Positions 42,394 through 51,069 of a DNA stretch of 64,000 bases are shown here, one piece after another. Made by a program: the position numbers and the translations under genes. This stretch comes from Rivibacter sp049446155 (GTDB lineage Bacteria > Pseudomonadota > Gammaproteobacteria > Burkholderiales > Burkholderiaceae_C). Within the stretch, counting starts at the first letter, position 1, and the number at the start of each line of letters is the position of its first letter. The stretch covers positions 186,001-250,000 of the forward strand of contig NZ_JBMSEE010000003.1 in the NCBI RefSeq assembly GCF_049446155.1. The letters are read 5' to 3'. The notes under the pieces were generated by a model. That model did no database searches. It had not been told where the DNA came from and worked only from the letters and a program-made list of their open reading frames with translations.

Positions 42394-43410
42394 ATGAACC
42401 GCCGCACCCGTGCCACCGGACGCGTGACGCTGGCCGACGTCGCCCAGGCGGCCGGCGTCAGCCCGATCACCGTTTCGCGCGCACTGCGCGGCGAGCGCAC
42501 CGTGGATGCAGAGCTGGCGCAGCGGGCGCTGGAGGCCGCCCGCCGGCTGGGCTACGTGCCCGATCCGGCGGCTCGCGCGCTGGCCTCGCAGCGCAGCTCG
42601 CATGTCGCGGTGCTGATCCCGCTGCTGTCGAACGCGCTGTTCGTCGACCTGCTCGAGGCGGTGCAGCGCACCTTGCGTCCGGCCGGCTACCAGACGCTGA
42701 TCGGCATCACGCACTACGACCCGAGCGAGGAGGAGCAGCTGCTGCGCGAGCACCTGGCGCACCGGCCGGCGGGCGTGCTGGTCACCGGCTTCGACCGCCA
42801 CGAGTCGACCCGCTCGCTGCTGGCCGCCAGCGGCGTGCCCTGCGTGCACCTGATGGAGTCGGCGCCGCAGCCGGGCGTCTACAGCGTCGGATTCTCCCAG
42901 CGCGACGCGGGCGCGGCGATCACGCGCCACCTGCTCGAGCGCGGCCGCCGGCGCGTCGCGTTCGCGGCGGCCCAGCTCGATCCGCGCACGCTGCAGCGGC
43001 GCGAGGGCTGGCGCGAGACGCTGCAGGCCGCCGGCCTGTACGACGCCAAGCTCGAGTGGCTCAATCCGGCGCCGTCGTCGATGGCGCTGGGCGCGCAGAT
43101 GTTCGAGCAGATCGTCGCGCAGCGGCCGGCCGTCGACGCGATCTTCTTCTGCAACGACGACCTGGCCCAGGGCGCCCTGCTGGCCGCGCAGCGCCTGCGC
43201 ATCGCCGTGCCGAAGCGGGTGGCGGTGGCCGGCTTCAACGATCTGACCGGCAGCGACCAGATGGTCCCGGCGCTGACCACGGTGCGCACGCCGCGCGCCG
43301 AGATCGGCCGCGCAGCCGCCACGATGCTGCTGGCGATGATGCGCGGGGAACCGGTCGCGACCAGCTGCGTCGATCTCGGCTGGTCCCTGATCGTGCGCGA
43401 TAGCACCTGA
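42394..43410 (+). CDS. gntR: LacI-family transcriptional regulator, GntR-like (gluconate)
   Basis: A 338-aa DNA-binding repressor. The N-terminal helix-turn-helix (about 11-32, VTLADVAQAAGVSPITVSRAL) and hinge helix (PDPAARALASQRS) are followed by a periplasmic-binding-type effector domain with VAVLIPLLSNALFVDLL, GVLVTGFDRH and DAIFFCNDDLAQGALLAAQRL. Its divergent position to gntK and the paired palindromes indicate that it controls gluconate uptake and phosphorylation, with gluconate or 6-phosphogluconate as likely inducer. The gene symbol follows the LacI-type gluconate repressor of E. coli and is inferred from context. A TGA of a 15-codon upstream frame overlaps its ATG. Confidence 0.85.
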   Translation: MNRRTRATGRVTLADVAQAAGVSPITVSRALRGERTVDAELAQRALEAARRLGYVPDPAARALASQRSSHVAVLIPLLSNALFVDLLEAVQRTLRPAGYQTLIGITHYDPSEEEQLLREHLAHRPAGVLVTGFDRHESTRSLLAASGVPCVHLMESAPQPGVYSVGFSQRDAGAAITRHLLERGRRRVAFAAAQLDPRTLQRREGWRETLQAAGLYDAKLEWLNPAPSSMALGAQMFEQIVAQRPAVDAIFFCNDDLAQGALLAAQRLRIAVPKRVAVAGFNDLTGSDQMVPALTTVRTPRAEIGRAAATMLLAMMRGEPVATSCVDLGWSLIVRDST

Positions 43411-43476
43411 CGCGTGTTAGTGCACACTCTCAGTTATTTCCTTAGAGACAAATAGGCGTCTTCAATCGCCTTCGAC

Positions 43477-43503
43477 TTAGCACTCGATCGGATCGAGTGC
43501 TAG
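43477..43503. promoter_or_regulatory. CIRCE element (HrcA operator) upstream of rpoH
   Basis: TTAGCACTC (43477-43485), a 9-bp spacer, then GAGTGCTAG (43495-43503). This is the CIRCE consensus TTAGCACTC-N9-GAGTGCTAA with one mismatch in 18. It ends 25 bp before the rpoH start codon and overlaps a possible promoter: TTAGCA at 43477-43482, 18-bp spacer, TAGTAT at 43501-43506. HrcA binding here would repress rpoH. HrcA is not encoded in this window. Confidence 0.88.
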
Positions 43504-43528
43504 TATCTTGGCTGCAAAGGAGGACTGC

Positions 43529-44482
<954 letters not shown>

Positions 44483-44505
44483 AGCGGATTCGCCTTCAAA
44501 GGAAT

Positions 44506-44526
44506 CGGGGCCGCATCGCGGCCCCG
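44506..44526. terminator. bidirectional terminator between rpoH and sco1
   Basis: A 9-bp perfect stem CGGGGCCGC / GCGGCCCCG around ATC is followed on the plus strand by TTCTCATT. It lies 23 bp after rpoH and 17 bp after the sco1 stop read from the other side. Confidence 0.75.
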
Positions 44527-44543
44527 TTCTCATTGGGAATCGA

Positions 44544-45158
44544 TCAGCCGAGCAGCTGCCTGAGGTCGGCCGTCCAGGCCTCGACCGGCTGCCCGTAGCG
44601 CACGAACAGCCGCACGCGGCCCTCGGCGTCGAACACGTAGGCGCCCGCGGTGTGGTCGATCGTGTAGCGCCCCGGCTCCTTGCCGGGCACCTGCTGGAAG
44701 AAGACCTTGAAGGACTTCGCGACCGCCGCGGTCTGCTCGGGCGTGCCGCGCAGCGCGACGAAGCTCGGATCGAAGGCGTTCACGTAGGCCTTGAGCACCT
44801 CGGGCGTGTCGCGCGCCGGATCGACGCTGACGAACACGCCTTGCACGCGCTCGCCGGCCGCGCCGAGCTGCTTCTTCGCCGCGGCGATCTCGGCCATCGT
44901 GGTCGGGCAGACGTCGGGGCACTGCGTGTAGCCGAAGAACACCACCGCGACCTTGCCCTTGAAGTCGGCCATCGTGCGCGGCCGGCCGTCGGCGTCGGTC
45001 AGCGCGAGCGCCGCGCCGTAGTCGGCGCCGGTGATGTCCACGGCCTGGAATGCGGGCTTCTTGTCGACCAGCGCCGCGAGCCGGTCGCAGCCGGCCAGCG
45101 TGACGAGCATCGAGGCCGCACAGGCGGCAAGAAGGGTGCGGCGAAGGATCATCGGCAT
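44544..45158 (-). CDS. sco1: SCO1/SenC copper chaperone for cytochrome c oxidase
   Basis: A 204-aa membrane-anchored lipoprotein with signal and lipobox LAGC. It carries copper to the CuA centre of subunit II. The thioredoxin-like fold has the copper-binding CPDVCP (C80, C84) in FFGYTQCPDVCPTTMAE and the third ligand His in YTIDHTAGAYVFD. VSVDPARDTPEVLKAYV is a family stretch. The ATG at 45158 is preceded by only a weak ribosome-binding site. The gene lies 11 bp after ctaB and is the last of the oxidase-assembly genes on this strand. Confidence 0.93.
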   Translation of the reverse strand: MPMILRRTLLAACAASMLVTLAGCDRLAALVDKKPAFQAVDITGADYGAALALTDADGRPRTMADFKGKVAVVFFGYTQCPDVCPTTMAEIAAAKKQLGAAGERVQGVFVSVDPARDTPEVLKAYVNAFDPSFVALRGTPEQTAAVAKSFKVFFQQVPGKEPGRYTIDHTAGAYVFDAEGRVRLFVRYGQPVEAWTADLRQLLG

Positions 45159-45169
45159 GGCGGCAGAGC

Positions 45170-46102
45170 TCAGACGGGCAGGTAGTGGTCGACCATCAGC
45201 GCAGCGAAAAGTGCCGACAGATACCAGATCGAGAAGCGGAAGGTCCGGCGCGCCAGCGCCTCGCTGTAGCCGCGCCACAGGCGCAGCGCATAGGCGCAGA
45301 ACCACAGCCCCAGCGCGACCGCGGCCACGAGGTACGGCCAGCCGCTCATGCCGTAGACGAAGGGCAGCAGCGTCGCGGCCAGCAGCACGAAGGTGTAGAG
45401 CAGGATCTGCAGCCGCGTGAACTCGTTGCCGTGCGTGACCGGCAGCATCGGCAGGCCGGCGCGCGCGTAGTCCTCGGCGCGGTACAGCGCCAGCGCCCAG
45501 AAGTGCGGCGGCGTCCACAGGAAGATGATCAGGAACAGGATCAGCGACTCGGGACCGACCTCGCCGCGCATCGCCGCCCAGCCGAGCACCGGCGGCATCG
45601 CGCCCGACGCACCGCCGATCACGATGTTCTGCGGCGTCAGCGGCTTGAGGATCACGGTGTAGATCACCGCGTAGCCGACGAAGGTGGCCAGCGTCAGCCA
45701 CATCGTCAACGGGTTGACCGCCGTCCACAGCAGCGCGCTGCCCAGCGCGCACAGCACGGCGGCGAAGAGCAAGGTCTGGCCGCGGCCGAGCTCGCCCTTG
45801 GCGGTCGGGCGCCAGGCGGTGCGCTTCATCTTCGCGTCGATGCCCTGCTCGACCAGGCAGTTGAAGGCCGCCGCGGCGCTCGCGACCAGCCAGATACCGA
45901 GGCACGCGAGTGCCAACGTGCCCCACGCCGCGGCATCGGGCCAGCCGGGCACGGCCAGCAGCATGCCGATCAGCGCGCAGAACACGATCAACTGCACGAC
46001 GCGCGGCTTGGTCAGCACGAAGAACTGCCGCCAAGGCGAGGGCAGCGCGCCCGGCGCGGGATCGGGCGCGGCGGTGGAAGGCATCGGAGCAGGAGTGACC
46101 AC
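45170..46102 (-). CDS. ctaB: protoheme IX farnesyltransferase (heme O synthase)
   Basis: A 310-aa UbiA-family prenyltransferase that adds a farnesyl group to heme B to make heme O, in the inner membrane. It has about nine hydrophobic helices. The first aspartate-rich motif region is AFNCLVEQGIDAKMKRTAWRPT, where D binds Mg-diphosphate. LKPLTPQNIVIGGASGAMPPVLGW and FLWTPPHFWALALYRAEDYARAGLPMLPV are heme O synthase signatures. The start is GTG at 46102; an ATG at 46084 is an alternative. It lies 31 bp after ctaA, forming with it the heme A pathway. Confidence 0.95.
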   Translation of the reverse strand: MVTPAPMPSTAAPDPAPGALPSPWRQFFVLTKPRVVQLIVFCALIGMLLAVPGWPDAAAWGTLALACLGIWLVASAAAAFNCLVEQGIDAKMKRTAWRPTAKGELGRGQTLLFAAVLCALGSALLWTAVNPLTMWLTLATFVGYAVIYTVILKPLTPQNIVIGGASGAMPPVLGWAAMRGEVGPESLILFLIIFLWTPPHFWALALYRAEDYARAGLPMLPVTHGNEFTRLQILLYTFVLLAATLLPFVYGMSGWPYLVAAVALGLWFCAYALRLWRGYSEALARRTFRFSIWYLSALFAALMVDHYLPV

Positions 46103-46133
46103 GGGGGAGTCGGCGCGAAGGCGGTCGGAGGTT

Positions 46134-47291
46134 CTAGGAACGGGACTGCGGCGCGACGGCCGCCGCGTCCCAGGCCGCGACGGCAGCCGGCTCGCGGCGC
46201 GTGCGCACGAGCAGCGTGGTCATCACGATCGTCAGCGCGGCAGCGCCACCGGTATGCGCCACCGCCGCCACCAGCGGCCAGCCGAGCACGACATTCGAGA
46301 CGCCGCTCGCCAACTGCCACAGCGCCACCAGCAGCAAGCCGGCCGCAAAGCGCCGCAGCGACGGCACGCGGCCGAGCGCAACGGCCAGCGCCAGCATCGT
46401 GGCCAGCACGACGACGGCGCCGATGCGATGCGTCATGTGGATGGCCGTGAGTGCGGCGAACGGCAGGAAGCCCTCGCCGCCCTTGCCGGTGCCCAGCGGG
46501 CGCAGGATCGAGAAGCCGTGCTCGAAGTCCATTGCCGCCGGCCACCACTGGCCCTGGCAGGTCGGGAAGTCGCTGCACGCGAGCACCGCGTAGTTGGTGC
46601 TGACCCAGCCGCCGAGGGCGATCTGCACGGTGGCCAACGCGGCCAGCGCCACCATGGCGGCACGCAGGCGTGCGCTGACCGCGACCTCGCCGCGCCGTGG
46701 CGCGGCGCCCTGCGCGGCCAGCAACGCAAGCAGGACCAGCCCGCCCAGCAGGTGTGCGGTGACGATGGCCGGATAGAGCTTGAGCGTGACGGTGAAGGCG
46801 CCGAACGCGCCTTGCACGCACACCCAGACGAAGGTCGCGCTGGCCCACAGCGCCGTGGCAAGCGAGCGGCGATCGCGCCGCCATTGCAGCCAGGCCAGCG
46901 CCATCGCGACCGTGATCAGCACCCCGACGCCGGTGGCGAGGTAGCGGTGGACCATCTCGACCCAGGCCTTGCCGTGCGTGACCGGCCCGGTGGGCTGGGC
47001 CGTCTGCGCGGCCTGGATCTCGTCGCTGGCGCCGAGCGGGCTCGCGCTGCCGTAGCAGCCGGGCCAGTCGGGGCAGCCGAGGCCGGAGTCGGTCAGGCGC
47101 GTGAAGGCACCAAACAGCACCAGGTCGAAGGTCAGGAACAGCGTCAGCAGCACCAGCGCGTGGCCGCGGCGCGCACCGTCGACGCCGCGGTGGCGCACCC
47201 ACCACCACGCCAGCGGGCCGAGCGCGATCACGACGCCCAGCAGCGCCATGTGCAGCAGCGGCTCGAAGTTGTACAGCGGCGTCGCGTCCAT
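46134..47291 (-). CDS. ctaA: heme A synthase (COX15/CtaA)
   Basis: A 385-aa inner-membrane monooxygenase that converts heme O to heme A. Eight helices are seen. Heme-binding histidines occur in VEMVHRYLATGVG, IVTAHLLGGLVLL, ALTAIHMTHRIGAVV and VAAVAHTGGAAA. The N-terminal FGAFTRLTDSGLGCPDWPGCYG and the internal LGGWVSTNYAVLACSDFPTCQGQW are typical of the proteobacterial COX15-like type, each with a cysteine pair. Translation from 47291 gives the normal first helix. Confidence 0.95.
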   Translation of the reverse strand: MDATPLYNFEPLLHMALLGVVIALGPLAWWWVRHRGVDGARRGHALVLLTLFLTFDLVLFGAFTRLTDSGLGCPDWPGCYGSASPLGASDEIQAAQTAQPTGPVTHGKAWVEMVHRYLATGVGVLITVAMALAWLQWRRDRRSLATALWASATFVWVCVQGAFGAFTVTLKLYPAIVTAHLLGGLVLLALLAAQGAAPRRGEVAVSARLRAAMVALAALATVQIALGGWVSTNYAVLACSDFPTCQGQWWPAAMDFEHGFSILRPLGTGKGGEGFLPFAALTAIHMTHRIGAVVVLATMLALAVALGRVPSLRRFAAGLLLVALWQLASGVSNVVLGWPLVAAVAHTGGAAALTIVMTTLLVRTRREPAAVAAWDAAAVAPQSRS

Positions 47292-47310
47292 CGTGTTCCT
47301 GCCGTGGCGC

Positions 47311-48021
47311 TCAGCGCCCGGCCTGGTCCCAGCTGGCCGAGGCGCGCAGCAGGCGGCTCAGGTCGCGCAAGATGGGCTTGGGCTCGCTCGGCGCCGGAAA
47401 GCGCATCATCAGGTGGCCGCGCGGATCGACGACGAAAAAGTGCGGCGCCATCGGCTCGTTCGATGCCGGCGCGAGCCAGGCGCGCAGCGCGGCGGCATCG
47501 GCGCGCAGCACCGTGGCGCCGGCAAGCGCGGGACGCAGTTCGGCGCGCACCGGCTGGGCGTCGTCGATCAGCCAGACGCGGTCGACGCGGTCCTTGTCGC
47601 GGCCGAGCGCTTCCCGCAACTGGCGCTGCAGGTAGAGCTGCTTCTCGCACAGCGCGTCGCAGGCGCCGCCGCCGACCGCCACGAGCAGCCATTGGCCGGC
47701 CAGCGAGGCCGGATCGACCGCGCGGCCCTCCAGGTCCGTCAGCGGCAGCGCGCTGGCCGAGGGCAGCGGACGCTGCGGCTCGATCAACGCGCCATGACTG
47801 CTGCGCGACTGCGGCCGGATCACGTAGTACGTGAAGTACGAGGCCACGACCGGCGCGGCGCACACCGCCAGCACCAGCAGCATCTTCAGGCGGCCGCTGC
47901 GCGCCTTGGCAGGCGCAAGCCCCGGCGACGGCAGGCTGTGGACGGTCAGGCCGATCGGCTCGGCCGAGTCATGCGGCACGGCGGGCACGGAGTCGCGGGC
48001 GGAGGAGCTGGAACCAGACAT
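47311..48021 (-). CDS. cytochrome oxidase-associated SCO-like transmembrane protein
   Basis: A 236-aa protein found between surf1 and ctaA in Burkholderiales oxidase clusters. One membrane helix (about 48-66, MLLVLAVCAAPVVASYFTYY) is followed by a thioredoxin-like periplasmic domain (about 90-225). The SCO-type position has GGGACDALCEKQLYLQRQL, so a CxxxC pair is kept, but the C-terminal His motif is not obvious. The protein may act in copper or thiol handling during oxidase assembly, but this is inference. The ATG at 48021 overlaps the surf1 3' end by 53 bp. Confidence 0.8.
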   Translation of the reverse strand: MSGSSSSARDSVPAVPHDSAEPIGLTVHSLPSPGLAPAKARSGRLKMLLVLAVCAAPVVASYFTYYVIRPQSRSSHGALIEPQRPLPSASALPLTDLEGRAVDPASLAGQWLLVAVGGGACDALCEKQLYLQRQLREALGRDKDRVDRVWLIDDAQPVRAELRPALAGATVLRADAAALRAWLAPASNEPMAPHFFVVDPRGHLMMRFPAPSEPKPILRDLSRLLRASASWDQAGR

Positions 48022-48751
48022 AGAGGCCGGCGACGAGGGTCGCCAGAGCAAACCACTGGAAGGCATAGCCGTAGTGCTTGTACACGTCGGCCGCGGGGGC
48101 GGGCCAGCGGCGCGCGAGGCCGTCGGAGGGGGCGTCGGGCGTGTCGCGCTGACCGTCGTTCTGCGCGCTCGTCTGCCCGTCCTTCCGCCCGTCCGTCTGC
48201 ATCAGCGACAGCGGTCGCAGCGCGAGGCCCGTTTCGCGCGCAAACGCCGCGAGGTCGAGATTCTGCCGCAGCGCGCCGGGCGATTCGGCGCCCAGGGCAT
48301 AGAGCTGCGACGGCGGCGGCGCGATCACGGCATCGAGCACGACCTCGCCGGGCGGCGTCGGTACGGACGGCACGCGGGTGCGGTCGCGAGCGTCGCGCGG
48401 CGCCCAGCCGCGCTGCACGACGACCGCATCGCCGGGCGCGAGCTCGAGCGGCGTGAGCACGTAGAAGCCGGGGCGCCCGTCCATCTGGCGGTTGTCGAGG
48501 TAGACGGTGTGCTGCGCCAGCCAGCGCCCGCGCACGCGCACGTGCCGGTGCCACTGCGCCGTCGCCGTCGCCGCGTCGCGCGCCAGTTCGCCCTGAGGCA
48601 GCGGCGGCATGGCGCCGCGCTCGGCGAGGCCGGCTTGCAGCGCCTCCTTCTGCGCCGCACGCGAGAGCTGCCACACGCCCAGACGCACGGTCACGGCGAT
48701 CGCAGCCAATGCCGCGATCAGGACCAGCCAGCGGCGCGTGCGCTCGCTCAT
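47969..48751 (-). CDS. surf1: SURF1 family cytochrome oxidase biogenesis protein
   Basis: A 260-aa inner-membrane protein with the SURF1 topology: an N-terminal helix (LVLIAALAAIAVTVRLGVW), a periplasmic domain and a C-terminal helix (YGYAFQWFALATLVAGLYVWF). Family motifs are LGVWQLSRAAQKEAL, VRGRWLAQHTVYLDNR, GFYVLTPLEL, VVVQRGWAPRD and HYGYAFQWFALA. It helps insert heme A into subunit I. A Gln/Asp-rich insert (DGRKDGQTSAQNDGQRD) just before the last helix is unusual. The ATG at 48751 is 48 bp from the divergent DUF2909 gene. Confidence 0.92.
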   Translation of the reverse strand: MSERTRRWLVLIAALAAIAVTVRLGVWQLSRAAQKEALQAGLAERGAMPPLPQGELARDAATATAQWHRHVRVRGRWLAQHTVYLDNRQMDGRPGFYVLTPLELAPGDAVVVQRGWAPRDARDRTRVPSVPTPPGEVVLDAVIAPPPSQLYALGAESPGALRQNLDLAAFARETGLALRPLSLMQTDGRKDGQTSAQNDGQRDTPDAPSDGLARRWPAPAADVYKHYGYAFQWFALATLVAGLYVWFQLLRPRLRARRAA

Positions 48752-48799
48752 CGCGCCGCCTCGCCGCAAGTGGCGTGTCGCATGCCATACAGTGTCGGC

Positions 48800-49024
48800 A
48801 TGAAGATCGTCATCGCCCTCGCCTTCGTCGGCATCGTCGCCGCGCTGTTCCTCGCCGGCCGGGCGATGCTGCACGGCAGCTCGGAGGAAGAAGGCCACCG
48901 CAAGGGCCGCATGGCTCGTGCGCTGACCGTTCGCATCGGACTGTCCGTCGCGCTGTTCGTGTTCATCCTGGTCGCCTACAAGCTCGGCTGGATCCAGCCG
49001 ACCGGCCTGCCGGTCGGCCGCTGA
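48800..49024 (+). CDS. twin-transmembrane small protein (DUF2909)
   Basis: A 74-aa protein with two membrane helices (about 3-22, IVIALAFVGIVAALFLAGRA, and 43-62, VRIGLSVALFVFILVAY) joined by a charged loop (GSSEEEGHRKGRMAR). It is regularly found between surf1 and the subunit III gene in Burkholderiales oxidase clusters, but lies on the opposite strand. The function is unknown; an oxidase-assembly role is suggested only by position. It is followed by a terminator shared with the convergent ctaE. Confidence 0.82.
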   Translation: MKIVIALAFVGIVAALFLAGRAMLHGSSEEEGHRKGRMARALTVRIGLSVALFVFILVAYKLGWIQPTGLPVGR

Positions 49025-49052
49025 GGGCGGCGCAACGGCCGTTCCCCAATGA

Positions 49053-49078
49053 ACAAGAGCGCCTCGCGGCGCTCTTGT
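49053..49078. terminator. bidirectional stem-loop terminator between DUF2909 gene and ctaE
   Basis: The 11-bp perfect stem ACAAGAGCGCC / GGCGCTCTTGT surrounds a TCGC loop, 28 bp after the DUF2909 stop and 26 bp after the ctaE stop on the other strand. Confidence 0.72.
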
Positions 49079-49104
49079 CGTTCATGCCGGTGCGGTCCGG
49101 CGCG

Positions 49105-49986
49105 TCACATCCAGTAGACGATCACGTAGAGGCCGAGCCAGACCACGTCGACGAAGTGCCAGTACCAGGCGGCGCCTTCGAAGCCGAAATGGCGGTCCTT
49201 GGTGAAGTGGCCCTTCATCAGGCGGATCGTGATGAACAGCAGCATCAGCATGCCGACGAGCACGTGGAAGCCGTGGAAGCCGGTCAGCATGAAGAAGGTC
49301 GAGCCGTAGATGCCGCTGGTGAGCTTGAGGTTCAGCTCGCTGTACGCATGGTGGTACTCATAGGCCTGGAAGCCCAGGAAGACAATGCCCAGCAGCACCG
49401 TCAGCCACATCCAGAAGATCGTCTTGCCGCGCTCGCCGGCCACCAGCGCGTGGTGGGCGATCGTCAGCGTGACGCCCGAGCTCAGCAGCAGCGCGGTGTT
49501 GATGGTCGGGATCGGCCACGGGCCCATCGTCGAGAACGCCTCGACGGTGCCTGCCGGCGACGCGGTCGCGCCAGGCACGACGCTCGGCCACACGGCCTTG
49601 AAGTCGGGCCACAGGATGGCGTTGTCGAGGCTGCCCAGCGTCGGCACGGCGAACACGCGAGCCCAGAACAGCGCGCCGAAGAACGCCGCGAAGAACATCA
49701 CTTCGCTGAAGATGAACCAGCTCATGCTCCAGCGGTAGGAGACGTCGATGCGACGGCCGTACAGGCCGCCCTCGCTCTCGCGGATCGCGTCGCCGAACCA
49801 CTGCTTGAGCACGAAGGCCCACCACAGCAGGCCGAACAGCAGCGAGTACGCGCCCCAGCCGTGGCCATTGATCCACTGGCCGGCGCCCAGGATCACGAAG
49901 AACAGGCCGATCGCGGCCATGATCGGATGCCGCGAGGGCCCCGGCACGAAGTAGTAGGGCGTCGCCCCGTGGGATGCTGCCGACAT
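49105..49986 (-). CDS. ctaE: cytochrome c oxidase subunit III
   Basis: A 293-aa seven-helix inner-membrane subunit of the aa3-type oxidase. Family segments are YYFVPGPSRHPIMAAIGLFF, SYRWSMSWFIFSEVMFFAAFFGALFWARVF, the conserved glutamate helix, YEYHHAYSELNLKLTSGIYGSTFFMLTGFHGFHV and the terminal WYWHFVDVVWLGLYVIVYW. The ATG at 49986 has CAGGAGAG upstream. It is preceded by the DUF2970 gene (53 bp) in the same cluster. Confidence 0.96.
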   Translation of the reverse strand: MSAASHGATPYYFVPGPSRHPIMAAIGLFFVILGAGQWINGHGWGAYSLLFGLLWWAFVLKQWFGDAIRESEGGLYGRRIDVSYRWSMSWFIFSEVMFFAAFFGALFWARVFAVPTLGSLDNAILWPDFKAVWPSVVPGATASPAGTVEAFSTMGPWPIPTINTALLLSSGVTLTIAHHALVAGERGKTIFWMWLTVLLGIVFLGFQAYEYHHAYSELNLKLTSGIYGSTFFMLTGFHGFHVLVGMLMLLFITIRLMKGHFTKDRHFGFEGAAWYWHFVDVVWLGLYVIVYWM

Positions 49987-50039
49987 GTGCTTGCTCTCCT
50001 GAAAACCTCGATCTCTCGTTTGCAATGCGCCCGGCGCGA

Positions 50040-50300
50040 TCAGGCGGCAGCGCCGCTGGCGATCACGAAGCGCACGACCAGCACCAGCGCCAGCACGAAC
50101 AGCGCCGCGGCGATCACGCCGGCGACGATGACGTGCAGCGGATTGAGCTGGCCGACATCCTTTTCATAGTCGCTGCCCTTGCGCACGCCGAAGAACGACC
50201 AGGCCACCGCCTTCAGCGTGCCCAGGAACGAGCCCCGGCGCTGCACGGCCTCGCGCAGGTCGGCGCCCGGCGCGTCGTGGCGGTTGTTCGGCTCGGCCAT
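50040..50300 (-). CDS. DUF2970 small membrane protein
   Basis: An 86-aa protein with one C-terminal helix (about 57-80, HVIVAGVIAAALFVLALVLVVRFV). The DUF2970 hallmark is GSFLGTLKAVAWSFFGVRKGSDYEKDVGQLNPLH. It occurs next to ctaE and ctaG in betaproteobacterial oxidase clusters; its role is unknown. It overlaps no gene. Its start is 5 bp after the ctaG stop, indicating coupled translation. Confidence 0.85.
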   Translation of the reverse strand: MAEPNNRHDAPGADLREAVQRRGSFLGTLKAVAWSFFGVRKGSDYEKDVGQLNPLHVIVAGVIAAALFVLALVLVVRFVIASGAAA

Positions 50301-50305
50301 CGCGC

Positions 50306-50920
50306 TCACACGGCCCCCGCCGCCTTGGCGACGGCCGATGTTGCGGCGGAAGCGTTGGCGGGCGACGCGACACCCTTGCCGCCGACCTCGAAGAAGGTGT
50401 AGCTCAGCGTGATGGTGCGCACGTCCTTGGGCAGCTTGGGGTCGATGTAGAACACCACCGGCCACTGCTTGCTCTCGCCCGGCTGCAGCCGGTACTCGTT
50501 GAAGCAGAAGCACTCCAGCTTGTTGAAGTGCGCGGTCGCCTGCTTGGGCGCGTAGCTCGGGATCGCCTGCGCCGACATCTCGCGGTTCTGCACGTTGCGG
50601 AACTCGTACATCACCGTGACGAGCTCGCCGGGGTGGACGTCGACCGAACGCTTGGCGGGATGGAACTCCCACGGCCCGCGCGCGTTGGCGTCGAACTCGA
50701 CCGTGATCGTGCGGCTTGGGTCGATCTGCGTGTTCTTCGTCGGCGACGACGCACCGTTGACGGTGCGCTCCGACAGCGACAGCACGTTGATGCCCAGCGC
50801 CTCGCAGATGTGCTTGTAGATCGGCACCAGCGCATAGCCGAAGCCGAACATCGCCAGCGCGACGACCGCCAGCTTGGCGACCATGCGGCGGTTGTCGGCG
50901 GCGCGGCGCGGGTTGCTCAT
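50306..50920 (-). CDS. ctaG: cytochrome c oxidase assembly protein CtaG/Cox11
   Basis: A 204-aa copper chaperone that delivers copper to the CuB site of subunit I. It has one N-terminal membrane helix (about 17-36, LAVVALAMFGFGYALVPIY) and a periplasmic immunoglobulin-like domain. The copper-binding cysteines lie in FNKLECFCFNEY. YKHICEALGIN and WPVVFYIDPKLP are family signatures. The ATG at 50920 (MSNPRRAADNRR) fits the usual length; the in-frame upstream codons overlap the preceding small gene. Confidence 0.95.
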   Translation of the reverse strand: MSNPRRAADNRRMVAKLAVVALAMFGFGYALVPIYKHICEALGINVLSLSERTVNGASSPTKNTQIDPSRTITVEFDANARGPWEFHPAKRSVDVHPGELVTVMYEFRNVQNREMSAQAIPSYAPKQATAHFNKLECFCFNEYRLQPGESKQWPVVFYIDPKLPKDVRTITLSYTFFEVGGKGVASPANASAATSAVAKAAGAV

Positions 50921-50933
50921 CGCGGCGATGTCC

Positions 50934-51050
50934 TCAGGCGCCGAACAGCACGATCTTCGCGACGAAGCCGGCGGCGAACGCCGCCGCAACGGTCGCGAGG
51001 ATCAGGGCGAGCCGCAGGTTGCTGCGGCGTTGCTCGGGCTTGGTGGCCAT
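50934..51050 (-). CDS. cytochrome oxidase small assembly protein (38 aa)
   Basis: A small gene between ctaD and ctaG. Its 38-residue product begins MATKPEQRRSNLRLALILA and has a single hydrophobic helix (about 13-36, with AFAAGFVAKIVLFGA at the end). The position and pattern (charged N-terminus with QRRSN, one helix) match the small assembly proteins annotated at this site in Burkholderiales. It starts 19 bp after the ctaD stop and ends 13 bp before ctaG, so it is embedded in the operon. The role is known only by association with the oxidase. Confidence 0.8.
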   Translation of the reverse strand: MATKPEQRRSNLRLALILATVAAAFAAGFVAKIVLFGA

Positions 51051-51069
51051 GGGACTGCTGGGATCTCGA

